A stretch of DNA of 52,657 nucleotides from Zygnema circumcarinatum (lineage: Eukaryota; Streptophyta; Zygnematophyceae; Zygnematales; Zygnemataceae): positions 2,688,234 through 2,740,890 of the forward strand of contig CM074813.1 of assembly GCA_037447605.1 (NCBI GenBank), in the 5' to 3' direction. A program made the translations under genes and the position numbers. Shown in pieces: positions 1-10,031 of the stretch. Numbering within the stretch: the first letter of the stretch is position 1; every line of letters begins with the position of its first letter. Under the pieces are notes generated by a model. That model was given only the letters and a program-made list of their open reading frames with translations. It did no database searches and had not been told where the DNA came from.

Positions 1-1115
1 CCCCCCCCCCCCCCCCCCCGCGGGGCTGTTTTCACTTCTAGGCCTAAAGAAAATGTATTCATGGATGTACTGGTTTTTGCTGCGGACTTTTTGTCGTTTC
101 ATTGCCCCGCCCGCGTTTCTATTTAATATTGTTGTATCTGGTTGTTCATGCTTTCAATTTTTCTTCATTGTCTTCATTGGAGGGTTTATTTGAGCCCGTA
201 TGGCCCTTCGTGCCGAGAGAATGGGTGTCCAGGCGGTGGTGAACAGATGTAACAGATTTGACTGAAACTGTCAACAAGCGCTTGACTAAATGGCTTTGTT
301 ATAAAGTATTCCTTCCATCTTTCGCTAAAAAACTTGCAATGCAGCGGAGATGGTAGAACTCGAAAATTGATGAGGAGCTAACACAATTTTTGAAGGAAAC
401 ACTGTTCTCAGGTGTCACCCTAATAGCGTCTAGCACGATATGCCTAGTTGGTGATGACTTTATGAAAACTGAACTAACGGATAACTTTACTGATAACATT
501 AAGGATGATTACAATGATAACTTTAAGGACAACATGTGCATGTATCTTAAACCACACCTCTTGAAACCAAAGCCACTTTGTTTTTCGAAACTTAAATTGT
601 GGTGTTAGGTTTTCAACTCCCCTCATGCAATCACATAACGATAACTAGACTTGTAAGGAAACCTATGGAGAACAGAACAATGCGAAGGAAAAGAAGTGAA
701 TTGCATTGGCATTGGCATGTTGAACCATCAACTGTACAGGGACAAAGCCAAAATGTAGAACCAATGTGAACCGGCGACAAATCCGACCAAAGAACAAAAA
801 TGAGCGAAACTCTGCTCGTCTTTGAAACGACTCCCACGTACAGATGTCATGTCGCACGCCTTCCCGGTTTTCCCCTGACAGTACGAGTCATGCAATATTT
901 TACTATCGTAAAAGGAATTGTCATTGGTTTCACGCTGGCGATGCTTGGCATGGCTTAACAAAAAGAAAACCAACGAAGGGAACCACGAGAAGCCGCTCAC
1001 AAAGGTCACAGAATTCGAAAGCGCCCTCGAAGTCCCCGAACTTGAGTACCCGTCAGTGTGAACACCTCCCTCGGATTCGTCGTCGTCCGTGTGAACGCGC
1101 TCCGGGGTGACGGAA
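1..1115. other. Upstream sequence without a recognisable gene
   Basis: The window opens with 19 consecutive C residues, followed by about 1.1 kb of mixed-composition DNA. Only short open frames occur here; none has splice-site continuity or protein-family similarity I can recognise. The last 150 bases before the RPSA start are GC-rich and probably form its promoter and leader. Confidence 0.6.
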
Positions 1116-1124
1116 TTAGGGTTT
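1116..1124 (+). promoter_or_regulatory. Telo-box upstream of the RPSA gene
   Basis: TTAGGGTTT lies 120 bases upstream of the RPSA ATG in a GC-rich leader. Telo-boxes (AAACCCTAA in either orientation) are a known element of plant ribosomal-protein and translation-factor promoters. Telomere-like repeats are common elsewhere in this window, so the functional reading is an inference from position. Confidence 0.45.
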
Positions 1125-1243
1125 GCGGCGGCCTTAGGCCTCCGCGCGGCCTCAGTGTGCCCTCTTTTGCGCTGCCGCTAAGCACGCAGCCGCCGCCGCG
1201 CCTAAGGGTTTAAGGGCCTTGCGGAGGGTTCAGGGCCGCAGCC

Positions 1244-2373
1244 ATGGCGCTCTCACAGAAGGAGGCGGACATTCAGATGATGCTGGCGGCGAAGGTGCAT
1301 CTCGGCACCAAGAACTGCGACTTTCAGATGGAGAGATACGTCTACAAGCGAGGGACCGACGGTACTCTCTATCTCTCTCTCTCTGTCACTCTCTTTCTCT
1401 TCTTCTCTTTTTCTCTCTGAATTAGTTCTCTCGATATGCTGCTTTGACGGTCTCTAGTTGGGGCAGGTCTTAGGGTCGATTGGATTCGGGTCGGTGGCTG
1501 CAATGGGTAGTGATGGAGGTGAGGGAAGCTTAAGAGGAGAGAAGGAGAGGGAAGGGAGGAAGTAGGCGCAGCTGAGGTGTGGTGGAGGATGGGAAGGAGA
1601 GGGAGGAGCTTGGAAGTGGAGAGAGAGGAGGTTGAGAGGGAGAAGGACAGAGAAGGAGAGGAGATTGGAGAAGCAATGTGAGGAACGAAAGGAGTGGAGA
1701 AAGGAGCGGTATGAAGATGGGAGATGGGCGAGCGAAGGGAAGGAGAGAGGTAGGGAGGGAGAGAGAGAGGATGACGACAGTTGGCAACAGTGAGAGATGT
1801 GAGAGGAAGTGGAGGGAGCAGGATGAGAAGAAAGATGAAGTAGAGAATGCGAGAGGATGGGGAAGGGCAGCCACCGGAAAAGGAAAGGGGAAGCCCAATT
1901 ACTTTTTTTTTCTTTTTTTTAACGTTTAACTCTTTAGGATAATATGGGTTCTAGAGATTAAACATAGGGGTTTGGGCTTTTCTGGCATAGAAAAAGCTTA
2001 AGAGTTTTGATGCCAAGTCCCTCTGGGGTGGAAAATCAGAGGTTGAACACTTCCTTTGCATCCTTACACGTAAGCCGAAGGAAAGAAGGGTCGGATAAGA
2101 AGATAGAAAACACAATATGTCAAGTTGAACATATTGGTTTCGATTATGCACGAACGTTCGTGTTCACACCGATGGCTGACACGGTGCATTAAATCTGATT
2201 CAGATGATGAATCAAATTTAGCGACTGTTTTATTTCAGCTGATTTTTATGTATGAGAATTCTCAGTAAAGTCTATCTTTTGAACCTGCTGGGATGCTACA
2301 TTCCCGGCCGAGTGATGTTAAGGATCACCAGAATAGACTTCCTTCTGTAGTGACATAGGACTCCCCTGTCTTT

Positions 2374-2418
<45 letters not shown>

Positions 2419-3001
2419 ATGTGAACCATGCCTAGTTCGGTTTAGGCATTCCACGCACAAAATCCCAAACTCTATATTCCCAGCAGAAAACCAACCAACT
2501 AACAACGCTGTGCTCCATGCCCCCCTGTTCCCTGCTCCCTGCTCCGTTCCCCACCTCCCCCCTCCCCCACCCAACTTACTGCCTCCATGCCCCCCACCTC
2601 TGTTCATGACTCGCGCTCTCTATCTCACCCTCCCCAATCCGTGCCCCCCTCTTCCCTGCTGTTTCTCCCCCTCCCTCCCTCCGTTCCTTTCCATCCCTTC
2701 TGTTCCACTGCGCTCCGTGTTCCCCCCCCAGGCATCTACATCATCAACCTGAGCAAGACTTGGGAGAAGCTCCAAATGGCGGCGCGTGTGATCGTGGCCA
2801 TTGAGAACCCGCAGGACATCTGCGTGCAGTCCGCGCGGCCGTACGGACAGCGCGCGGTCCTCAAGTTCGCGCAGCACACGGGCGCAGTCGCCATCGCGGG
2901 CCGCCACACGCCCGGGACGTTCACCAATCAACTGCAAAACACCTTCACCGAACCGCGCCTGCTCATCCTCACCGACCCGCGTGTCGACCACCAGGTGGGA
3001 C

Positions 3002-3047
<46 letters not shown>

Positions 3048-4846
3048 TTTTCTCTCACTCTTTCTCTTTCTCTCTCTCCTCTCTCTCTTTGTCTCTCTCT
3101 TTCTCTTTCTCTTTCTCTCTCTCCTCTCTCCCTCTCTCTCTCTTTGTCTCTCTTTCTCTCTCTCACTCGCTCTGTTTCTCTTTTTCTCTCGCTCTTTCTC
3201 TTTCTTTCTCTGTTTTCTGCGCTGTTTTTTTTTTATGCGGTTTGAGGCACGGATGTGTGGACTTATGCGTTCGGTCTGTAGGGCTCCGCTTCCGCTCGTG
3301 TGGAGGCGGCGTGTCAGTCTGTGTAGGGAGGTCTTTTGGCGTGAGATTTTTTACTCTCTGTTTTCTACTTCTGTGAGAAACCTTTCTTATATCTCTCTAA
3401 TTTGGAATCTGTCTCTATCTCTGGAGCTCCTTTCATTTTCGTTTGAGCTCCGTTTTTCTCGGCAGCTCTTTCCTAATCCCCCCTTCTTTCAGTTCTTCGT
3501 CTCTGTAGCTACCTCTCGTTTCTTTCTTCTTTGCATTTTTCCTCTTTCCCCCCACTCTCCTGCCCTATCTATCTCTTCTGCATCTCCCTTATCTCTTCAA
3601 CTGCTTATCTTCCTCCATCCCTTACACTTGGAAACCATTGTTCGTTTTCTTATTTTTCTCCCTCCTTCCCCCCCCCCCCTCCTCTCTCCCTCCCCGCAGC
3701 CCGCTAACGAGGCCGCCATGGGCAACATCCCGGTGATCGCGTTCTGCGACACGGACTCTCCCATGAAGTATGTGGACATCGGCATCCCCGCGAACAACAA
3801 GGGCCGCCACAGCATCGGGTGCCTCTATTGGCTGCTCGCGCGCATGGTGCTGCAAATGCGCGGCACCGTCACGGCGGCGCAGCCATGGGACGTCATGGTT
3901 AGTCACTCACTCAGTCACTCAGTCATTCAGTCAGTCACTCTGTCAGTCACTCAGCCAGTCAGTCAGTCAGTCAGTCAGTCACTTAGCCAGTCACTTCGTC
4001 AGTCAGTCAAAGCTCCTCCTTATCGCTGCAGGGGAGGGGCTCCACTTCATGGGGGGGGAGAAGGGGAAGGGGGGGGGGAGGGGGAGGGAGGGGGAGGGGG
4101 GAGGAGGGTTTGGGGTTTTGGGGGTTTGGGGGGACTGAGAGGCTTAGGGCAGTGGCGTTAGGGGGGTTGAAGACTTGGTTGGGGTCTCGAGGGTCTGGAG
4201 GGATTCGGGTTTATGAAGTTTGCCGTTTTTTGTTGGGGTTTTGAGGACAGCGAGTTCGAGAGTTCGGAGGTGAAATATTAGGCTTTTCCTGGTTTGGATT
4301 TTTTAGAACTTTTTCAATGCCCTACGCGCTTTCAGCCTTTCTGGATTTTTAGATTTTCTTTTAGGCACCGAAAGCAGTATAATCTCATTACGTCTAGTTC
4401 GCGAACCCATTCTATTTCTATCCAAAATCACTACCATCTTCTTCACCTCACGTCTAGAAACACGAATACAACAATTGTCGAAACCTCTCCAAGTCATTCC
4501 TCTCAGACTCCACGACCACTCCCCTCCTCTACCCCTTCCGTTCTCATTCTCCCTCTCTCTCCCCCCTGCTCACTCCTCCCCCTCTCTCTCCCCCCTACTT
4601 TCCCAGGTTGATCTGTTCTTCTACCGCGAGCCGGAGGAGTCGAAGGAGAGGGAGGAGGAGGAGGGTGCTCCCGTGCCTGAGTTTGGCGGAGCTGAATTCA
4701 GTGCTCCTTTGATGGGCGGACCTGTGCCCTCATTGACCGATGCGCAGTGGGAGACCACTCCCGCTACAACTGAGTGGGAGCCTGCTACAGGTAGGCGGCC
4801 TCCCGCAGACTCCACTACCTCAGAGAGGATGGAGTGGGCTTGGTAA
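1244..4846 (+). CDS. RPSA: 40S ribosomal protein SA (uS2/p40, laminin-receptor family)
   Basis: This is a cytosolic small-subunit protein of the uS2 family, needed for 40S assembly. Exons are 1244-1361, 2732-2994, 3700-3897 and 4607 onward; the phases join exactly. The conserved core is clear: [20 protein letters not shown] and HTPGTFTNQ in exon 2, the [12 protein letters not shown] block and [12 protein letters not shown] in exon 3, and [11 protein letters not shown] plus a Glu tract in exon 4. The ATG sits in GCCATGG. The 3' end is uncertain. Reading on past 4790 gives 272 aa ending EWAW at a TAA (4844-4846). A GT at 4791 could instead splice to one of two far downstream exons ending in GWEA-x-PPQ. 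Family members are usually 250-300 aa, so both fit. Introns are pyrimidine-rich, and the exon 4 half is duplicated at 6396. Confidence 0.93.
2378..2414 (+). repeat. CT dinucleotide microsatellite in RPSA intron 1
   Basis: About 18 CT units. Intron 1 (1362-2731) also holds a GA-rich stretch (about 1515-1880), so it contains mutually complementary purine and pyrimidine tracts. Confidence 0.85.
3004..3230 (+). repeat. CT-rich tract beginning at the RPSA exon 2 donor
   Basis: Impure (CT)n/(CTTT)n starts nine bases after the exon 2/intron 2 boundary (2994/2995) and runs about 225 bases. Several other donors in the window are followed at once by simple sequence. Confidence 0.8.
3901..4011 (+). repeat. 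CAGT/CACT tetranucleotide array abutting a splice donor
   Basis: A degenerate TCAG/TCAC array begins within three bases of the RPSA exon 3 end (3897). It is followed by a G-rich stretch (about 4051-4140) and, before the acceptor at 4606, by a C/T-rich stretch. Confidence 0.8.
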
Positions 4847-5581
4847 TTGGGGAGGGGGGTGGGGGAGAGAGGAGGGCGGAGTTGGGAGGGCGGGAGGGAG
4901 AGGGGGTTTAAGATGGATAGGGAGAGGGAATGGGGGAGGGAGAGAGGGGAGTGGGTTGGAGGGAGTGCGGGGTCAGGACAGGGGGAAGGAAGGTCGAAGG
5001 AGAGGGTGGGAAGAGAGGGAATTGTGTTAAGGTGAAGAGATGAGGGAGGAGTTAGGAAGAGGGAGGGGGAACGGTGGGTAAAAAGAGGGAGGTGGTGTTT
5101 GGTTGGGGGAGGAGGGCGGGAAGAGGGAGGACGTGAGAGGGAGACGAGAGTTTGAGTCTTTGCAGTAGATGCGCTGGAGGGAGAAGCACTGGTCTTCGTA
5201 GGTTTGCGGTTTTGGAGGTTTCAGGTCTCCAAGTATTTCGGTATCTATTATTTGGGCGGGTTCAGGTTTGGATACTTCAGGGTTTTGGGGTTCGCCGCGT
5301 TTGGGGTTTTGAGCCGTTTGGCGGATTCCATCCGCCCAACGGTTGGAATCCGTTTTTGAGAGAGAAGCAAGAGGGCGGAGGAACTTAGTGCGTGCCTTCT
5401 TCTGTATGTGTTTGGTGGGCCGCGGAAGAGAAGGGGTCAAAGTCTCAGTGGTCAGCTTTAGAGGCAACAGTTCCTTCTCGGGCCCCGTATTGGCCCCGTC
5501 CTGCATGGGGTCAAGGCGAGGGTTCAGAAGGGCTTTCAGAGTCTACAGATGTGTCCATCTCCATAACCTCCCAAACCCTAA
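4646..5581 (+). repeat. Tandem duplication, copy 1 (RPSA exon 4 plus intron)
   Basis: This stretch of about 935 bp recurs at 6396-7331 (offset 1750) and looks identical wherever I compared frames. It starts in the exon 4 GGAGAGGGAGGAGGAGG Glu tract and stops where the telomere-like minisatellite begins. Confidence 0.9.
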
Positions 5582-6170
5582 CCCTTAAACCCCAAACCCT
5601 AACCCTTAAACCCCAAACCCTAACCCTTAAACCCCAAACCCTAACCCTTAAACCCCAAACCCTAACCCTTAACCCCAAACCCTAACCCTGAACCCCAAAC
5701 CCTAACCCTTAACCCCAAACCCTAACCCTGAACCCCAAACCCTAACCCTTAAACCCCAAACCCTAACCCTTAAACCCCAAACCCTAACCCTTAAACCCCA
5801 AACCCTAACCCTTAAACCCCAAACCCTAACCCTTAAACCCCAAACCCTAACCCTGAAACCCCAAACCCTAACCCTGAACCCCAAACCCTAACCCTGCCCC
5901 AAACCCTAACCCTGAACCCCAAACCCTAACCCTGAACCCCAAACCCTACCCCTGAACCCCAAACCCTAACCCTGAACCCCAAACCCTACCCCTGAACCCC
6001 AAACCCTAACCCTGAACCCCAAACCCTAACCCTGAACCCCAAACCCTAACCCTGAACCCCAAACCCTAACCCTGAACCCCAAACCCTATCCCTGAACCCC
6101 AAACCCTGACCCAAACCCTGACCCAAACCCTGACCCAAACCCTTATTCCTAAACCCTAAACCCTAAATTT
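5573..6170 (+). repeat. Telomere-like minisatellite, block 1
   Basis: Units of 20-21 bp, CCCTAACCC followed by TTAAACCCCAAA or TGAACCCCAAA, repeated nearly 30 times and decaying at the end to plain CCCTAAA. C-rich strand on +. It lies downstream of RPSA exon 4 and ends 20-30 bases before a good acceptor-like CTTGCAG (6187-6193), so it may be intronic. Confidence 0.92.
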
Positions 6171-6195
6171 TGGCGGCTGGTTGAGTCTTGCAGAG

Positions 6196-6371
6196 GGGCG
6201 TGTGGCGGCGGGCGTCCCTGTTCTCGGGTGGGATCTGGCGTGGGCGGAGGCCAGCTGCGGGCGGCGAAGCGACGGGAGGCGGCGGGCGGCGCCTCACCGC
6301 GGGGGCAGCCTGGGGCTGGGAGGCGAGTCGGGTGGCGCTGGGCAGGCTGGGAGGCCGCGCCGCCTCAGTGA
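6196..6371 (+). other. Candidate alternative terminal exon of RPSA, copy 1
   Basis: After the acceptor-like TTGCAGAG, a GC-rich stretch stays in phase with exon 4 (one base carried over) and ends in GWEAAPPQ followed by TGA at 6369-6371. Trp-Glu-rich tails are typical of RPSA C-termini. The middle of the predicted peptide is Arg-rich and unlike the family, and the start depends on the second AG. Transcript evidence is needed to choose between this exon, copy 2 at 7872 and the read-through stop at 4846. Confidence 0.3.
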
Positions 6372-6395
6372 GAGAGGGAGAGGGAGAGGGAGACG

Positions 6396-7331
6396 GAGAG
6401 GGAGGAGGAGGAGGGTGCTCCCGTGCCTGAGTTTGGCGGAGCTGAATTCAGTGCTCCTTTGATGGGCGGACCTGTGCCCTCATTGACCGATGCGCAGTGG
6501 GAGACCACTCCCGCTACAACTGAGTGGGAGCCTGCTACAGGTAGGCGGCCTCCCGCAGACTCCACTACCTCAGAGAGGATGGAGTGGGCTTGGTAATTGG
6601 GGAGGGGGGTGGGGGAGAGAGGAGGGCGGAGTTGGGAGGGCGGGAGGGAGAGGGGGTTTAAGATGGATAGGGAGAGGGAATGGGGGAGGGAGAGAGGGGA
6701 GTGGGTTGGAGGGAGTGCGGGGTCAGGACAGGGGGAAGGAAGGTCGAAGGAGAGGGTGGGAAGAGAGGGAATTGTGTTAAGGTGAAGAGATGAGGGAGGA
6801 GTTAGGAAGAGGGAGGGGGAACGGTGGGTAAAAAGAGGGAGGTGGTGTTTGGTTGGGGGAGGAGGGCGGGAAGAGGGAGGACGTGAGAGGGAGACGAGAG
6901 TTTGAGTCTTTGCAGTAGATGCGCTGGAGGGAGAAGCACTGGTCTTCGTAGGTTTGCGGTTTTGGAGGTTTCAGGTCTCCAAGTATTTCGGTATCTATTA
7001 TTTGGGCGGGTTCAGGTTTGGATACTTCAGGGTTTTGGGGTTCGCCGCGTTTGGGGTTTTGAGCCGTTTGGCGGATTCCATCCGCCCAACGGTTGGAATC
7101 CGTTTTTGAGAGAGAAGCAAGAGGGCGGAGGAACTTAGTGCGTGCCTTCTTCTGTATGTGTTTGGTGGGCCGCGGAAGAGAAGGGGTCAAAGTCTCAGTG
7201 GTCAGCTTTAGAGGCAACAGTTCCTTCTCGGGCCCCGTATTGGCCCCGTCCTGCATGGGGTCAAGGCGAGGGTTCAGAAGGGCTTTCAGAGTCTACAGAT
7301 GTGTCCATCTCCATAACCTCCCAAACCCTAA
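6396..7331 (+). repeat. Tandem duplication, copy 2 (partial exon 4 plus intron)
   Basis: Duplicate of 4646-5581. It carries the 3' part of exon 4 without the acceptor and the first codons, so it is a gene fragment. Its left junction falls inside the GA-rich tract that follows the TGA at 6369, where GGAGAGGGAGGAGGAGG is shared by both partners. Confidence 0.9.
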
Positions 7332-7850
7332 TCCTTGACGCCTTACATGCCCACGTCCTTCAACCCCTTCGAAACCCTTCCACTCGCTCTCTAACCCTAC
7401 ACCCTGCAACCTAAGCCCTAACTCCTTAATCCTAAACCCTCATCCCTAACCCTGAACCCCAAACCCTAACCCTGAACCCCAAACCCTAACCCTGAACCCC
7501 AAACCCTACCCCTGAACCCCAAACCCTAACCCTGAACCCCAAACCCTAACCCTGAACCCCAAACCCTAACCCTGAACCCCAAACCCTAACCCTGAACCCC
7601 AAACCCTAACCCTGCCCCAAACCCTAACCCTGAACCCCAAACCCTAACCCTGAACCCCAAACCCTACCCCTGAACCCCAAACCCTAACCCTGAACCCCAA
7701 ACCCTAACCCTGAACCCCAAACCTTAACCCTGCCCCAAACCCTAACCCTGAACACCAAACCCTATCCCTGAACCCCAAACCCTGACCCAAACCCTGACCC
7801 AAACCCTGACCCAAACCCTTATTCCTAAACCCTAAACCCTAAATTTTGGC
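7319..7850 (+). repeat. Telomere-like minisatellite, block 2
   Basis: After a degenerate lead-in (7319-7440), 20-bp CCCTAACCCTGAACCCCAAA units repeat to about 7800 and end with the same short tail as block 1. It differs from block 1 in length and unit variants although the 935 bp before it is near-identical. Confidence 0.9.
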
Positions 7851-7871
7851 GGCTGGTTGTCTTGCAGAGAG

Positions 7872-8038
7872 CGGTGCGTTGGTCCGGCCCCGGGCGGGGA
7901 CTCGCGCGGTGCCCCTCGCGCGGCGGCCAGCGCATGAGGCGGCGGCCGGCGCCCTCCGCGGGGGGAGTGCCCGGGGGGGGGGGCTGGGAGGCGCAGCCGG
8001 TGGCGCCGGCAGGCTGGGAGGCCGTGCCGCCTCAGTGA
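7872..8038 (+). other. Candidate alternative terminal exon of RPSA, copy 2
   Basis: Diverged counterpart of 6196-6371. It follows CTTGCAGAGAG and ends in PVAPAGWEAVPPQ followed by TGA at 8036-8038. A run of 11 G (7973-7983) sits where a one-base error would change the frame upstream. The Trp-Glu repeats near the stop look like a real RPSA tail; the upstream part does not. Confidence 0.33.
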
Positions 8039-8880
8039 GAGAGGGAGAGGGAGAGGGAGACGGAGAGGGAGGAGGAGAGAGGGGGAGAGGGGGGAGAGGA
8101 AGGTTAGCATTAATGGATGGATGATGTGTAAGAGAGCGGAGCGGAGGTGCAAAGAAAATGCTCATTTTGGTCCATTTGTGGAAGAGAGGTGGGGGGGGAG
8201 GGGGAATGGTGGGGGGCGTGTGTGGGGGCTTGTGGGTGTTTGAGGGTTTAGGACTGTGCTGGAAGGCCGGTCCTTGAATCCTGAACCCTAATCGTATGTG
8301 CGTCTCTGTTATGGATTCTGTGGGCATGAATGAGTCTTGAAGACAACCTGACAGGAAGGGGAGTTTGGCATGAGAAAGTGACAGAAAGAAGGGAGGAGAG
8401 AGAGTGGGAGGGGAGCGGGAGAGGGTCTTGAGGGCAGTTGGAGGGGAGAGAGAGGGAGGGGATAGGAGCGGGAGAGGGAGAGAGAAAACGAGGGAGGTGA
8501 GAGAGAGAGGGAGAGTGAGGGAAGGAGGGATGGAGTGGGAGTGGGAGAGGGATGTTAGGAGTGCCGTGGGAGCAGAGAGAGAGAGGGAGGCGAGAGGGGG
8601 AGGTAGGGGAAGAGGAGAGAGAAAGAGTGGGAGGGGAGCGGGAGAGGGTCTTGAGGGCAGTTGGAGGGGAGAGAGAGGGAGGGGATAGGAGCGGGAGAGG
8701 GTCTTGAGGGCAGTTGGAGGGGAGAGAGAGGGAGGGGATAGGAGCGGGAGAGGGAGAGAGAAAACGAGGGAGGTGAGAGAGAGAGGGAGAGTGAGGGAAG
8801 GAGGGATGGAGTGGGAGTGGGAGAGGGAGGAGCGGGGAGAGGGAGTAGTAGAATTTCGTAGAAGTTCTTCTACGAAATTG
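8039..8880 (+). repeat. GA-rich region with internal tandem copies
   Basis: Purine-rich on + almost throughout. A block of about 140 bp at 8411-8553 (GAGCGGGAGAGGGTCTTGAG and what follows) recurs partly at 8634-8699 and fully at 8700-8829. The long open frames here are translations of simple sequence. Confidence 0.75.
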
Positions 8881-10031
8881 CGCAGTAAATAGTTCTTGTA
8901 CAAAAAGGAGAATGGGTCAACCTGTTCAGTGTAAGCCCGGTTGGGCACCCCTCCCGGGCCCCCCCCGACACATGCGCCGCCTGACGGACGGCTCGCGCAG
9001 TTGACCGTTGTTTATAATTCCCAGCGGGATATATTTTTTCGTCCTGCCCGTAAAGCTATTCGTTCCTTAAGCTTTCGGGCAGTTCCTTATTTGATCTTCC
9101 GTACGCCATAAGACGTCCATCTGCGCGACGTCAGTCGATCGGACGGCTGTGAATACTTTTGACGATATCCAACAAATTTCGGTCAGAAAATATATATATA
9201 TATATTTTTTTTTCCAAATGGTAGGTCCTACATTTGAGATAACAATTACACTCTAGGTCCCTCGCTCGGCCCTTGCACTACCGGACGGCCGTTCGGCCCA
9301 ACGGCCGGCCTCTCCACCAATCCGTGCGCGCCACGTGGACAGCCTCTCAAGGAGCCAAATGAGGGCACCCCGCCGTCCCGCGGAACGGCGGGTCGTACGG
9401 TCTCTCTTTGACCGTACAGGATTTTTGTCGGTGATTCAACGGATTCCGCAAACTGTGGCACATGGAAACAAAGCGTCCCGCCCATTCGTTATTTCTGTGC
9501 TTGAAATTCAGCTCGCCCTGCGCTCGCACTCCCTCCAGGGCCTGCTCCTCACTCTGTCGTTCTCTGTAGAGAGTCTCTCTCTCTCAGTCTCTCACTCTGT
9601 CACTTTTCGTCTCTCCGTGCTTCACCCTTGTCTGGCATCCCTATTAGTTCGTTCACTCCTTCCCTCTCTCGGTTTCTTCCTCCGATTCCTCTCTCTCTCT
9701 CCCTCTTTGCCCTCTGTGTTCCCTCGTCGTCTCCCTTTCCCATTGTCTTCTCTCTCCCTCTCGATCCCCCCCTTCTCAATTCCTTGCCCTCTCCTCTCCC
9801 TCCATTCTTCTTTCTTTCTTTCTCTCCTCCTCCCTCTCCCACACTTTCTCTCAGACGTCTCTCCCTCTCTCTACCCCCTTCTCTCCCCCCCACTTTTCCC
9901 CCACCTCTCCATCTCCTCACCTTCCCCACCTCTTCCTCCCTCCACTCCCCTCCCCTACCCACTCCCTCCCTCCGCCCACTTCTTACTTGCCCGCCCACCT
10001 CTTCTTCCCTTCCCCTCTCCCTCCTCCAGTC
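8881..10031. other. Intergenic region and likely ankyrin-gene promoter/leader
   Basis: Holds a short TA run (about 9190-9204), a G-box-type CCACGTGG at 9331-9338 about 700 bases before the ankyrin ATG, and a CT-rich leader from about 9570 to 10030. No further gene seen. Confidence 0.5.

Noticed and set aside
2587-4161. 524-codon open frame on +
   Set aside because: It reads through RPSA exon 2, intron 2 and exon 3 in one frame because the CT-rich intron lacks stops. The spliced RPSA model accounts for the conserved parts; the rest is simple-sequence translation.
5573-6170. True telomere end or CRISPR array
   Set aside because: The repeat is internal with genes on both sides, and its units are contiguous 20-21-mers without unique spacers; the genome is eukaryotic.
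7839-8948. 369-codon Ser/Pro-rich minus-strand frame
   Set aside because: Antisense reading of GA-rich repeats with internal tandem copies; no domain.
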